DNA of 64,000 nt from CAZPNX01 sp964518765 (lineage in GTDB: Bacteria > Edwardsbacteria > AC1 > EtOH8). Of this stretch, positions 33,701 to 41,242 are shown one piece after another. The notes below the pieces were generated by a model. That model was not told where the DNA came from and made no database searches. It worked only from the letters and a program-made list of their open reading frames with translations. Numbering within the stretch: position 1 is the first letter of the stretch; the number at the start of each line of letters is the position of its first letter. A program made the translations under genes and the position numbers. The DNA is taken from NCBI GenBank assembly GCA_964518765.1, contig CAZFJC010000007.1, positions 38,796-102,795 on the forward strand. The letters are read 5' to 3'.

Positions 33701-36383
33701 GGAGCAACTGCAGCTACTGTACACCCTGGCCGGATCGATCGCCCTGGCCCTGGACCGGGCCTCCCTGCTGGCCGACCTCGATGGGCGGGTTCAGGTCCAG
33801 CGAGCCCTGTTGGATACCGGGGCCCTGCTTCTGGGTTCGCTGGAGATGCGCGAGGTGCTGGGACAGATATCCACCGCCATCGAGCGGCTAATACCGTTCA
33901 ACGGCCTGGCTGTCTACCAGGCCGACTGGGACAGCCGGATGCTGAAGCCGATCGTGGCTCGGGGGCCGTTCGAGCAGCAGATCATGGCCGACCCGCCATT
34001 CCCCCTGGATAGCGGTATCACCGGCTCCATAGCCCTGAGCGGCAAGGCCGAGATCATCTCGGACTCCAGCCGCGATAGGCGGGCGGTCCACATCGAGGGC
34101 ACCGGGGACGACAGCGAGTCGATCCTAGCTGTGCCGCTAATGGTTCAGGGACGGACCGAGGCGGTGCTCACCCTGTGGCGGGAAGCGCGGAGGCCGTTCA
34201 CCGAAGCCGAGCTGGAGCTGGCCACCCTCTTCACCAACCAGGCGGCGGTAGCCTGGAACAACGCCAGGTTGTTCGAGGAGATCTCCGCCCGGGAGGGCGA
34301 GCTGGCCGACACCAACAACCGGCTGAACCTGGCCCTCAAACGGCAGATAGAAGTCAACACCGAGCTCTCCACCCTTCAGTACCTCTCCAGCACCATCCTC
34401 TCCTCGCTGAAGCTGGAGGAGATCCTATCGGTGGTGGTCGAGGGCATACGCACCAGCCTGGGCTTCGAGTCGGTGATCATGAGCCTGGTGGACGACAGCG
34501 GCCAGAACCTGGAACATAAGGCAGCCTCGGGCTTCAGCCAGTCTGATTTCGAAAGGATGCAGCAGGCTCCGACCGGTCTGGAGGAATACCTGCCGCTGAT
34601 GAGGCCCGAGTACCGTATCAGCAACTCCTATTTTCTACCCCAGGGATCCAGCCCCTCGCTGGCCAGCTTGGAGGCCTCGGCCTCCTCCCGTCCGGTTGAG
34701 GACAGGCAGTGGCGGCCGGGCGACAGGATGCTGATCCCTCTGTACTCCAAGGACAAGAGCTTGCTGGCTATTATCCAGATAGACAAGCCGGCCAACGGAA
34801 TGGTGCCGGACAAGAAGAAGGTCCGCAGCCTGGAGGCCTTTGGCAACACCGCGGTCCTGGCCATCGAGAACGCCAGGCTATACCACCAGGCCCAGAGCCG
34901 GATCGCCGAGCTGTCGACGCTGTACGACATCGGCCTGGTGATCTCCTCGGCCATAGAGCGGAACAAGCTGCTGGAGAAGGTGGTGACCGTCATCCGGGAG
35001 AAGCTCAACTACCTGAAGGTGGCCGTCTTCATGGTGGAGCCGCAGAGCCAGAGCCTGCTGATTGGCGGGCAGAGCGGCTACGGCCAGGAGATGAGAAGCC
35101 TTTACTTCAGCGTCGGGGGGGATTCGGTGGTGGGATGGGTGGCCGAGCAAGGGCAGCCCCTGGTGCTGGGGGACGTTACCAAGGATCGAAGATACAGCCA
35201 GGCTGATTCCAGAGTACGCTCCGAGATTGCCGTACCCATCAAACGCGAGGGAAAGACCATTGGGGTGCTCAACATCGAGGACGACAAGCTGAACGCCTTC
35301 GGCGACTCGGACCTGAGGTTGCTGACCACCTTGGCCAGCCAGGTCTCGGTGGCCCTGGACAACGCCAGGCTTTACGAGGAGGCCCGCACCAGGATCAACG
35401 AGCTCCAGGCACTCCACGAGGTGGGCAGCACTGTCAGCTCCACCCTCAAGCTGGAGTCCCTGTTGTCCCAGGTCTGCCAGATCCTGGAGGAGACCTTCAA
35501 TTACTACAAGATCGCCATCCTGCTGGTAAATCCCCAGAACAACGAGCTGGAGCTGCTGGCCAGCCGCGGGTACGCGGACACCAAGGACAACCTGGGGCGG
35601 CGGCTGCGGATCGGACGCGACGGCATCACCGGGATGGTGGCGGCCAGCGGCGAGCCGGTGGTCATCGATGACGTCACCAAGCATCCCCGCTACATATGCA
35701 TCGACCCCAAGACGCGTTCGGAGATCGCCGTGCCCTTAATCTCCAAGAACCGGGTGATAGGGGTTCTCAACGTCGAGAGGGACGTGCCCTCGGCCTTCGA
35801 CCGGGTCGACCTTAGATTGCTGACCACCCTGGCCAACCAGGTAGCAGTGGCGGTGGAGAACGCCCGGCTTTACGAGGAAACGGAGCAGCTGGCGGTCACC
35901 GATGGCCTGACCGAGCTGTTCAATCACCGCTACTTCCAAGGTTTCTTGGACCGTGAGCTCAGCCGCGCCCGCCGCTACACCCGGCCCCTGTCGCTCATCA
36001 TGATCGATCTTGACCACTTCAAGGGCATAAACGACACCTACGGCCACCAAGTCGGGGACATGGTCCTCAAGAAGGTGGCGGCCGCGGTCAGGGCCCAGGC
36101 CCGCGACGTCGATCTGGTGGCTCGCTACGGAGGGGAGGAGTTTATGGTGGTCCTGCCTGAAACCGGAAAGCGCGAGGCTCACGCCCTGGCCGAGCGCATC
36201 CGCCTCTCGGTACGCGAGCAGAAACACCCTTTGCCTGATGGTTCGGGCGAGATGCAGGTGACCATCAGCCTGGGGGTGGCCAGCTATCCCGAGGACGGGG
36301 CCGAGAAGAGCGAGCTGGTGGATAGGGTGGACAAGGCGCTCTATCGCTCCAAGACCAACGGACGGGACCGGGTGAGCGCCTGA
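30723..36383 (+). CDS. Giant multi-GAF sensor with C-terminal GGDEF diguanylate cyclase
   Basis: An 1886-residue cytosolic protein. A degenerate N-terminal GAF-like region (residues 1-170) is followed by nine recognisable GAF domains starting near 177, 341, 512, 675, 855, 1023, 1217, 1395 and 1558, each ended by a helix of the type A-L-A-I-E-N-A-R-L-Y. The C-terminal GGDEF domain (about 1722-1886) has DHFKGINDTYGHQVGD and an intact active site GGEEF at 1803-1807. An RxxD inhibitory site (RDVD) lies exactly five residues before it. It should therefore make c-di-GMP with product feedback. The ATG overlaps the upstream HD-GYP gene (ATGA), so the two opposing enzymes are made together. Confidence 0.93.
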   Translation: MRRRVVRPPSAASRLWEDMLAQRQLRATLQELVLQIAGIARADAAALLAVSQGRTAALAWAGLSPRQLELRLKVPSSITRAAANQVIIGIDQRTVRERGRGAAAIPGFGHLIGVYFQADYPGGGPFVSLALELMYRRGTAAGGGPARIQVVNWREQIRHLVEETLGRTVLQWEKQKLDLLNKVNRAAASSLDLETLLDTIHQELKAIFGNGSISLALAQPEQGLFREIYRVDQGRRSRASTFPMGGGLGTVVWKTKRPLLTSDYAAECRKRRIKPTGRPASNWLGVPLNAGRRCLGVMMMWDAKGRITFTEETLELAAAVASQAALGIENSSMYQESQRRLAETAALNRVGQAIASVMEPERLWLLLHQQIKQILDADNFYIALHDPQTGEISFEYQVESGRRMPPGRRKLSGGLTEYVLLTKKPLLIKNRHQLRKLKELQDITLHGKPMRSWLGVPIAFKNRVLGVMAVQSYDRDQAYHLRDQELLVSVASQAASAIENSRLYQEAQQQVREIKTLFQIGQEVVKGQGMEALLGRLLEIIKEAFGYLNCAILLADDNQEYLEVRSAIGYTAKVLGTKLAIGKQGITGWAAGQRQTVYVPDVLKDRHYVRKSSSCRSEVALPLLSAGRLLGVLDVQKREVDGFEAKEIAMLEGFANQAALAIDRIRSADVAREKIKELSSLFNISRSFAASSEFSTLVSELSGKLAEGLDVRACFIGIHLPAGGQLEFSVPEHVRRQMERLPGVTEGDRQRTFLLKLEKGGAASVVFREAKPLVLNRGDAEGMISRQFTKYFGIKKLMVLPMVSRSKTIGLAYLADHKDGRDFGRQDLALAEALVGQAALVLDNAMLYRETSRGLKQLSTLYQMSQSLTSSMTVEETVSLGMQMVSEVVAADIITIMLLDSATGALEIKAWRGISDEEASQTRLGQGQGLAGWVAEHQEPVITEDLQSDPRFVDLGLGQGIGPSLAVPLVSKDRVLGVINVGRRAGRGEAFTQEQLQLLYTLAGSIALALDRASLLADLDGRVQVQRALLDTGALLLGSLEMREVLGQISTAIERLIPFNGLAVYQADWDSRMLKPIVARGPFEQQIMADPPFPLDSGITGSIALSGKAEIISDSSRDRRAVHIEGTGDDSESILAVPLMVQGRTEAVLTLWREARRPFTEAELELATLFTNQAAVAWNNARLFEEISAREGELADTNNRLNLALKRQIEVNTELSTLQYLSSTILSSLKLEEILSVVVEGIRTSLGFESVIMSLVDDSGQNLEHKAASGFSQSDFERMQQAPTGLEEYLPLMRPEYRISNSYFLPQGSSPSLASLEASASSRPVEDRQWRPGDRMLIPLYSKDKSLLAIIQIDKPANGMVPDKKKVRSLEAFGNTAVLAIENARLYHQAQSRIAELSTLYDIGLVISSAIERNKLLEKVVTVIREKLNYLKVAVFMVEPQSQSLLIGGQSGYGQEMRSLYFSVGGDSVVGWVAEQGQPLVLGDVTKDRRYSQADSRVRSEIAVPIKREGKTIGVLNIEDDKLNAFGDSDLRLLTTLASQVSVALDNARLYEEARTRINELQALHEVGSTVSSTLKLESLLSQVCQILEETFNYYKIAILLVNPQNNELELLASRGYADTKDNLGRRLRIGRDGITGMVAASGEPVVIDDVTKHPRYICIDPKTRSEIAVPLISKNRVIGVLNVERDVPSAFDRVDLRLLTTLANQVAVAVENARLYEETEQLAVTDGLTELFNHRYFQGFLDRELSRARRYTRPLSLIMIDLDHFKGINDTYGHQVGDMVLKKVAAAVRAQARDVDLVARYGGEEFMVVLPETGKREAHALAERIRLSVREQKHPLPDGSGEMQVTISLGVASYPEDGAEKSELVDRVDKALYRSKTNGRDRVSA

Positions 36384-36434
36384 GCGGCTGGCATCAATCC
36401 CGGCGAGGCCAGGATCGATCCCCTTCTCTTCAAA

Positions 36435-36471
36435 GTTTACCGATATCTCTCTGTCATTAAGCAAGGTAAAC
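36435..36471 (+). promoter_or_regulatory. Inverted repeat covering the ribosome site of the histidine kinase gene
   Basis: GTTTACC (36435-36441) and GGTAAAC (36465-36471) are perfect 7-bp complements with a 23-bp spacer. The 3' arm abuts the ATG and contains the GG of the only plausible ribosome site (AAGG). It could be a repressor site in DNA or a hairpin that hides the ribosome site in mRNA. Confidence 0.5.
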
Positions 36472-37713
36472 ATGAGGGCCTTCAGCAAAAAATACTCACG
36501 CTGGTCGAACGTTTGGAAAGCCTACCTTTTTGTCGCCGCCCTGGCGCTGGTGGCGGTGCTGCTGGTCTATACGGTAGTGCTCATTAAGAGGTTGGAGGAG
36601 GAGCCTCGGATCATGTCCCGGGTCTTCGCCCGATTCTGCATGACCGCCGCCATCCCCGAGACGGCCGGGGAATCCCCAGAGACCGGCATCATCTTCGAGG
36701 AGGTCATCCAGAAGATAAATTTTCCGGTGGTGGTCACCGATCACCGCGGGATGCCGCTAGCCTGGCGGGGAATAGGGCTGGATCCCTTTGCCGTCGAGGA
36801 GGGGGAATTCGTCCGCTGGGACTCCTTAAGTCCCAAGGACCGGCTCTATCCCCTTAAGAAGGCCATCGGCGACCTGACGGCCGAGAACAAACCCATCCCT
36901 CTGGCTATGGGCCAGGACTCGACGGTGGTGGGCTACGTGCATTACGGACAGCCGCGGGTGCTGAGGGAGTTGAGGTATCTGCCCTTCCTCCAGGTGGGGA
37001 TGATGGCCCTCTTCGTCTGGGTGGGTTTCATGGGCTTCCGGGCTATCAAGGTCAACGAGGAGCGGGCGGTTTGGGTGGGGCTGGCCCGGGAGGCAGCCCA
37101 CCAGCTGGGGACGCCCATTTCATCGCTAATGGGCTGGCTGGAGCTGCTGCGCGACGGATCGAGAACGGCATCCCAGGTGATACCGGAGATGGAGAGCGAT
37201 CTCGCCCATCTGGGCAAGGTGCTCAACCGCTTCAACCAAATCGGCTCGGTCCCCAAGCTGAGGCCGGAGAGCCTGGCCGTGCTGCTGGAGGAGGTGATCG
37301 CCTATCTGGAGCACCGGGTCCATTCGCAAGGACGGGATATCCGCTTCGTCCGGCGGTTCGGCGGCGGGGACAGGGCGCTGGTCAACCGTGACCTTTTCGG
37401 CTGGGCGGTGGAGAACATCATCAAGAACTCCATCGACGCCATAGAGTCCGGGCCAGGCGTCATCGAGGTTGGCCTGTCTCAGACGGCTGGCCGGCTGGAA
37501 ATCGCCATTTCCGACAACGGCCGCGGCATCGCCCCCCGAGACCAGAAGAGGATATTCACCCCCGGGTTCACCACCAAGACCATGGGCTGGGGGCTGGGCT
37601 TGTCGCTGGTGCGTCGCATCGTGGAGGACTACCACGGAGGCCGGGTAAGGCTGGTTTTCAGCCGGCCCGGGGCGGGGAGCACCTTCATGATACAGCTGCC
37701 GGCCGTCTTCTGA
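36472..37713 (+). CDS. Membrane sensor histidine kinase (PorY-like position)
   Basis: A 413-residue kinase with two membrane helices (about residues 17-38 and 168-190) flanking a roughly 130-residue periplasmic or PAS-like sensor region (FPVVVTDHRGMPLAWRGIGL). The H-box is EAAHQLGTPISSLMGW with phospho-acceptor His near residue 210, the variant HQLGTP form common in Bacteroidetes. The ATPase has the N-box ENIIKNSIDAIE, G1 DNGRGIA, the F-box and G2 GWGLGLSLV. It is followed 30 bp later by a PorX-like regulator, so it is the natural partner of that protein. An inverted repeat overlaps its ribosome site. Confidence 0.9.
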   Translation: MRAFSKKYSRWSNVWKAYLFVAALALVAVLLVYTVVLIKRLEEEPRIMSRVFARFCMTAAIPETAGESPETGIIFEEVIQKINFPVVVTDHRGMPLAWRGIGLDPFAVEEGEFVRWDSLSPKDRLYPLKKAIGDLTAENKPIPLAMGQDSTVVGYVHYGQPRVLRELRYLPFLQVGMMALFVWVGFMGFRAIKVNEERAVWVGLAREAAHQLGTPISSLMGWLELLRDGSRTASQVIPEMESDLAHLGKVLNRFNQIGSVPKLRPESLAVLLEEVIAYLEHRVHSQGRDIRFVRRFGGGDRALVNRDLFGWAVENIIKNSIDAIESGPGVIEVGLSQTAGRLEIAISDNGRGIAPRDQKRIFTPGFTTKTMGWGLGLSLVRRIVEDYHGGRVRLVFSRPGAGSTFMIQLPAVF

Positions 37714-37743
37714 ATAGTTATAGAATATCGCCATTAAGCGCGT

Positions 37744-39303
37744 ATGGAAGAAAGACGTAAAATACTCTGGGTGGACGACGAAATCGAACTGCTCAAGTCC
37801 CAGATAATATTTCTCGAGGGCAAGAACTTCCAGGTGACACCGGCCGCCTCGGGGCAAGAGGCAGTGGAGCTGGTGAGGTCCCGCCTTTTCGATCTGGTGC
37901 TGTTGGACGAGATGATGCCAGGTATGGACGGGCTGGCCACCTTGGGCGAAATCAAACGACTTCAGCCGGAGCTGCCGGTGGTCATGGCCACCAAGAGCGA
38001 GCGCGAGGATCTGGTGGAGCAGGCCCTGGGCAGCAGGATAGACGATTTTCTGCTCAAACCCCTTAATCCGGCCCAGGTGCTGGCATCCTGCCGCCGGGTG
38101 CTGGAGGGTCGGCGGATGGTCCAGGAGCACTCCATCGCCGAGTACGCCCAGGAGGCCACGCGACTTCGTTCCGTGGACTATCCGTCGCTTGACTGGCGGG
38201 GCTGGACCAGCCACTATCTGGACTTGGTGGAGTGGGACCTGCGTCTGGCCCAGCTACCTGACCCCAGCCTGCACCAGAGCCACGAGTCGCTGATCAAGGA
38301 CGCTAACGTAGAGTTCTGCCGCTTCATCGAGCAAAATTATCCGCACTGGCTGCGAGGCGGGGAGCGTCCCCTGCTCTCCCACGACATCTTCGAGCGCTTC
38401 GTCGCTCCGGTGCTCCGGAAGGGGGAGAAATGCCTGTTCCTGTTGCTGGACTGTCTGAGGCTGGACCAATGGCTGCTGATCGAGCCCCTGCTGCGCGACC
38501 TATTCACGGTGGAGCGTCACCATTATTACTCGATCCTGCCCACGGCCACTCCCTACTCCCGAAACGCCATCTTCGCCGGGATACTGCCGGCCCAGATCGC
38601 CCAGAACCATCCCCGGCTGTGGGAGGGGATCAACGTCTCCAGCGAGGCCGGGCGCAACCGCCACGAGGCCCAACTGATGGAATTGCTGTTGGCCAGGCTC
38701 AAGCTGAAGCCGGCCCCGGGCCCGCGCTATCTTAAGGTCTCCAACGCCGAGGAGAGCCGCGAGGCCCGACGAACCTTCGGCTCCCTGGCCGGCGTACCGC
38801 TGGCGGCGGTGGTGGTCAACTTTATGGACATCCTGGTGCACCATCGGGCCGAGTCCCAGCTGCTGCAGGAGATGGTGCCGGACGAGAAGGCCTTCCGGGA
38901 GTTGACCAACGCCTGGTTCGTAAACTCCGAGGTCATGGCCATCCTCCAGATGGCCGCCCGGCAGGGACGGACGGTGGTGGTCACCACCGACCACGGCTCC
39001 ATCCAGGGGCGGCGGGCCTCGTCCATCAAGGCCGGGCAGGATACCTCGGCCAACCTGCGCTACAAAGCCGGCACCAACATCTCGGCCGACCAGCGACAGG
39101 TGCTGTGGATCAAGCAGCCGGCCGAATACCAGCTGCCCGAGGAGGCCAGGGGCATGCAGTACCTGATAGCCAAGGAGGACTTCTACATGGTCTACCCCAC
39201 CAAATTCGACGAGTACAAAAGGCGCTACGAGGGGACCTTCCAGCACGGGGGCGTATCCATGGAGGAGATGATCCTTCCGCTGGCGGTGATGACGCCGAAG
39301 TAA
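37744..39303 (+). CDS. porX: PorX-like response regulator with PglZ domain
   Basis: A 519-residue protein. Residues 1-125 are a CheY-like receiver with acidic pair D11-D12, phospho-acceptor D55 (LLDEMMPGMDG) and Lys in LLKPL. A helical linker follows. Residues about 225-515 are an alkaline-phosphatase-superfamily PglZ domain with metal and active-site residues still in place: D236 (LLLDCLRLD), T267/T269 (PTATPYSRN), D416-H417 (TTDHGS) and H501 (FQHGGVS). This is the PorX architecture. In Porphyromonas, PorX controls T9SS genes and is reported to hydrolyse linear and cyclic oligonucleotides. The match is by domain order and motifs; orthology is inferred. No ECF sigma factor (the usual SigP partner) is in the window. 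Confidence 0.88.
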   Translation: MEERRKILWVDDEIELLKSQIIFLEGKNFQVTPAASGQEAVELVRSRLFDLVLLDEMMPGMDGLATLGEIKRLQPELPVVMATKSEREDLVEQALGSRIDDFLLKPLNPAQVLASCRRVLEGRRMVQEHSIAEYAQEATRLRSVDYPSLDWRGWTSHYLDLVEWDLRLAQLPDPSLHQSHESLIKDANVEFCRFIEQNYPHWLRGGERPLLSHDIFERFVAPVLRKGEKCLFLLLDCLRLDQWLLIEPLLRDLFTVERHHYYSILPTATPYSRNAIFAGILPAQIAQNHPRLWEGINVSSEAGRNRHEAQLMELLLARLKLKPAPGPRYLKVSNAEESREARRTFGSLAGVPLAAVVVNFMDILVHHRAESQLLQEMVPDEKAFRELTNAWFVNSEVMAILQMAARQGRTVVVTTDHGSIQGRRASSIKAGQDTSANLRYKAGTNISADQRQVLWIKQPAEYQLPEEARGMQYLIAKEDFYMVYPTKFDEYKRRYEGTFQHGGVSMEEMILPLAVMTPK

Positions 39304-39350
39304 CTCAACCCCATCCCTTCTCTTTGCAAAGAGAAGAGTGCAGGGTTGAG
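39304..39350. repeat. Nested palindrome between porX-like and DUF3795 genes
   Basis: An outer 8-bp arm CTCAACCC (39304-39311) and GGGTTGAG (39343-39350) encloses a perfect 20-bp palindrome (39317-39336, CTTCTCTTTG and its complement). It begins directly at the porX-like stop codon. It lacks the T-run of an intrinsic terminator. The C-T-C-A-x-C-C-C ... inner C-T-C-T pattern resembles dispersed palindromic repeats known from other bacterial genomes. Confidence 0.7.
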
Positions 39351-39358
39351 TCAGGAAT

Positions 39359-39661
39359 ATGAGCAATACTCAGCTCTCCGTCTGCGACGTCAGCTGCTCC
39401 ACCGACTGCAAGGCCTTCGGCAAGGAATGCGCCGGCTGCATCCAGCTTGGCGGGAAGGTTTCCTGGGCCAAGTTCTACGGCAAGGAGCGCTGCCCGATAT
39501 ACGACTGCGTGCAGGAGAATAAATACATAACCTGTGGGGAGTGCTGCAAGGCGCCTTGTCAGGTGTGGTTGGACACCAGGAACCCGGATGCCAGCGACGA
39601 GGAGTTCCGGCCCGATTTAAACTCGAGGCTGGCCAACTTGAAGACAGCAGAAAAGAAGTGA
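39359..39661 (+). CDS. DUF3795 cysteine-rich protein
   Basis: A 100-residue protein with ten or more cysteines in pairs (CDVSCSTDCKAFGKECAGC, then CPIYDC, then CGECCKAPC). This is the pattern of the small DUF3795 family, probably a metal- or Fe-S-binding protein; the function is unknown. Its stop overlaps the GTG start of tsaE by 4 bp, so it is coupled to the tRNA-modification genes. The charged C-terminal 25 residues carry no cysteine. Confidence 0.8.
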   Translation: MSNTQLSVCDVSCSTDCKAFGKECAGCIQLGGKVSWAKFYGKERCPIYDCVQENKYITCGECCKAPCQVWLDTRNPDASDEEFRPDLNSRLANLKTAEKK

Positions 39662-40110
39662 TCTCGGAAGAAATCAGCACATGCTCTCCTGAAGAGACCC
39701 TCGCCCTTGGCCGACGGCTGTCGGCCATTCTTGCGTCGGGAGACGTCTTATGCCTCTACGGCGACCTGGGTACCGGCAAAACCTGCCTGGTCCAGGGCCT
39801 GGCCGAGGGTTTGGGGGCCGAGGACCGGGCCGTCAGTCCCAGCTTCACCCTGGTCAACGAGTACCCGGGCCGCCTACCGCTCTACCACTTCGACTGTTAC
39901 CGCCTGAAAAGTGCCGCCGAGCTGGACATGATCGGATACGACGAGTACCTGGGCCTGGAGGGGGTGGCAGTAATCGAATGGGCGGAGAGGATAGCGGAGA
40001 GGCTGCCGGACGAAAGGCTGGACGTCAGGCTGGAGAGGGTTTCGGACAACGAGCGAAGGATAACGTTGGGGCCGCGCGGTCAGCGCTGGGAGGGCCTCAA
40101 GCTGCCATGA
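39658..40110 (+). CDS. tsaE: tRNA threonylcarbamoyladenosine biosynthesis ATPase TsaE
   Basis: TsaE is the ATPase that resets the TsaB-TsaD complex making t6A37 in tRNA. The 150-residue protein has Walker A GDLGTGKT, the SPSFTLVNEY loop, the FDCYRL motif and AVIEWAERI, all standard. The GTG start at 39658 overlaps the upstream TGA (GTGA); a longer frame that begins inside the DUF3795 gene is rejected. The stop overlaps the tsaB start. Confidence 0.96.
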   Translation: MISEEISTCSPEETLALGRRLSAILASGDVLCLYGDLGTGKTCLVQGLAEGLGAEDRAVSPSFTLVNEYPGRLPLYHFDCYRLKSAAELDMIGYDEYLGLEGVAVIEWAERIAERLPDERLDVRLERVSDNERRITLGPRGQRWEGLKLP

Positions 40111-40784
40111 CGGGTCTCTGCATCGACACCAGCGGAAAAATGCTGACCATGGCCCTCTGGGACGAGGGCGGGGTGCTGGCGGCGCGCTCCGAGGAGGCGG
40201 CCAGGCGCCACTCCGATCTGATGGCTGAGTTCATGGGCGCCCTGCTCGAGCAGAAAGGCCTGTCGGTTTCCGAAATAAGTGTGATCGCCGTAACCAACGG
40301 CCCGGGATCCTTCACCGGCCTGCGGGTGGGCGTCTCCTTCGCCAAGGGGCTGGCCATGGGGCTGGGCGCCAAGCTGATCGCCCTCAACACCCTGGAGGCC
40401 CTGGCACTTTCATCGCAGGCAGGCGTGGGGAAGATCTCGCCCATGCTGGACGCCAAGAAGAAACAGGTATATGCCGCGCTTTACCAGATGGAAAACAGCC
40501 AGGCCATTCAAATCAAAGAGCCGGAAGCCGTCGATCCCGAGTCTTGGCTTTCCGGCCTGCCAATGGGTACGCTGGTGCTGGGCAGCGGGGCTGTGGCCTA
40601 TTGTAAGATGATCGAAACGGTGAAGGGGCGCTTGATTTTTCAAGAGGAGCCAGAGGAGCCGACATCCCAGGGACTGGTCAGCCTGGCGCAAGAAAAAATG
40701 GCCCGGGCGGATTTTACAGGCTGGGAGGAGCTGGACGCCTTCTACGTCAGGCAAGCCGATGCCGTGGCCAGGAGAGGCCGGTGA
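40107..40784 (+). CDS. tsaB: tRNA threonylcarbamoyladenosine biosynthesis protein TsaB
   Basis: TsaB is the actin-fold scaffold partner of TsaD for t6A synthesis. The 225-residue protein begins MTGLCIDTSGKMLTMAL and has the family signature TNGPGSFTGLRVG. It also has PMLDAKKKQVYAALY near residue 115. The ATG overlaps tsaE (ATGA) and the stop overlaps the rimI GTG. TsaD and TsaC are not in the window. Confidence 0.96.
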   Translation: MTGLCIDTSGKMLTMALWDEGGVLAARSEEAARRHSDLMAEFMGALLEQKGLSVSEISVIAVTNGPGSFTGLRVGVSFAKGLAMGLGAKLIALNTLEALALSSQAGVGKISPMLDAKKKQVYAALYQMENSQAIQIKEPEAVDPESWLSGLPMGTLVLGSGAVAYCKMIETVKGRLIFQEEPEEPTSQGLVSLAQEKMARADFTGWEELDAFYVRQADAVARRGR

Positions 40785-41242
40785 ACGAGCCCTTGTTTTT
40801 TTCGCCGATGTCGCTTTCGGATATTCCAGCGGTGCTGGACATCGAGCAGGAATCCTTCTCCGATCCCTGGTCTGGGAGACTGTTCGCCGAGGAGCTGGAC
40901 GGCGATGCCAGGAGGCTGAATGCCACCATCAAGATAAATGGCCTGCTGATCGGCTACGGCATTGGCTGGGTGGTGGCCGATGAGTTCCACCTGGGGAACC
41001 TGGCGGTGGCCCGATCCCTGCGGGGTCGGGGCTATGGGCGGAGGCTCCTCAGGCACATGCTGGACGAGGCCTCCGGGCGCGGCTGCCGGATCTGCTCGCT
41101 AGAGGTCAGGGCCTCCAACCAGGCCGCCATCGGGCTATATCGTTCCTTTGGGTTCCGCGCGATCGCCCTGCGAAGCAGGTACTACGGGGATGAGGACGCC
41201 CTGGTGATGCTGGCCGACCTGCCGGTGCCGGCCGATGCTTGA
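40781..41242 (+). CDS. rimI: Ribosomal protein S18-alanine N-acetyltransferase-like GNAT
   Basis: A 153-residue GNAT acyltransferase. It has the acetyl-CoA loop SLRGRGYGRRLL near residue 85, the N-terminal IEQESFSDPWS motif typical of RimI, and the C-terminal NQAAIGLYRSFGFRAIALRSRYY. RimI acetylates the N-terminus of S18, and its place after tsaB is common. The GTG start overlaps the tsaB stop by 4 bp. Confidence 0.92.
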   Translation: MNEPLFFSPMSLSDIPAVLDIEQESFSDPWSGRLFAEELDGDARRLNATIKINGLLIGYGIGWVVADEFHLGNLAVARSLRGRGYGRRLLRHMLDEASGRGCRICSLEVRASNQAAIGLYRSFGFRAIALRSRYYGDEDALVMLADLPVPADA

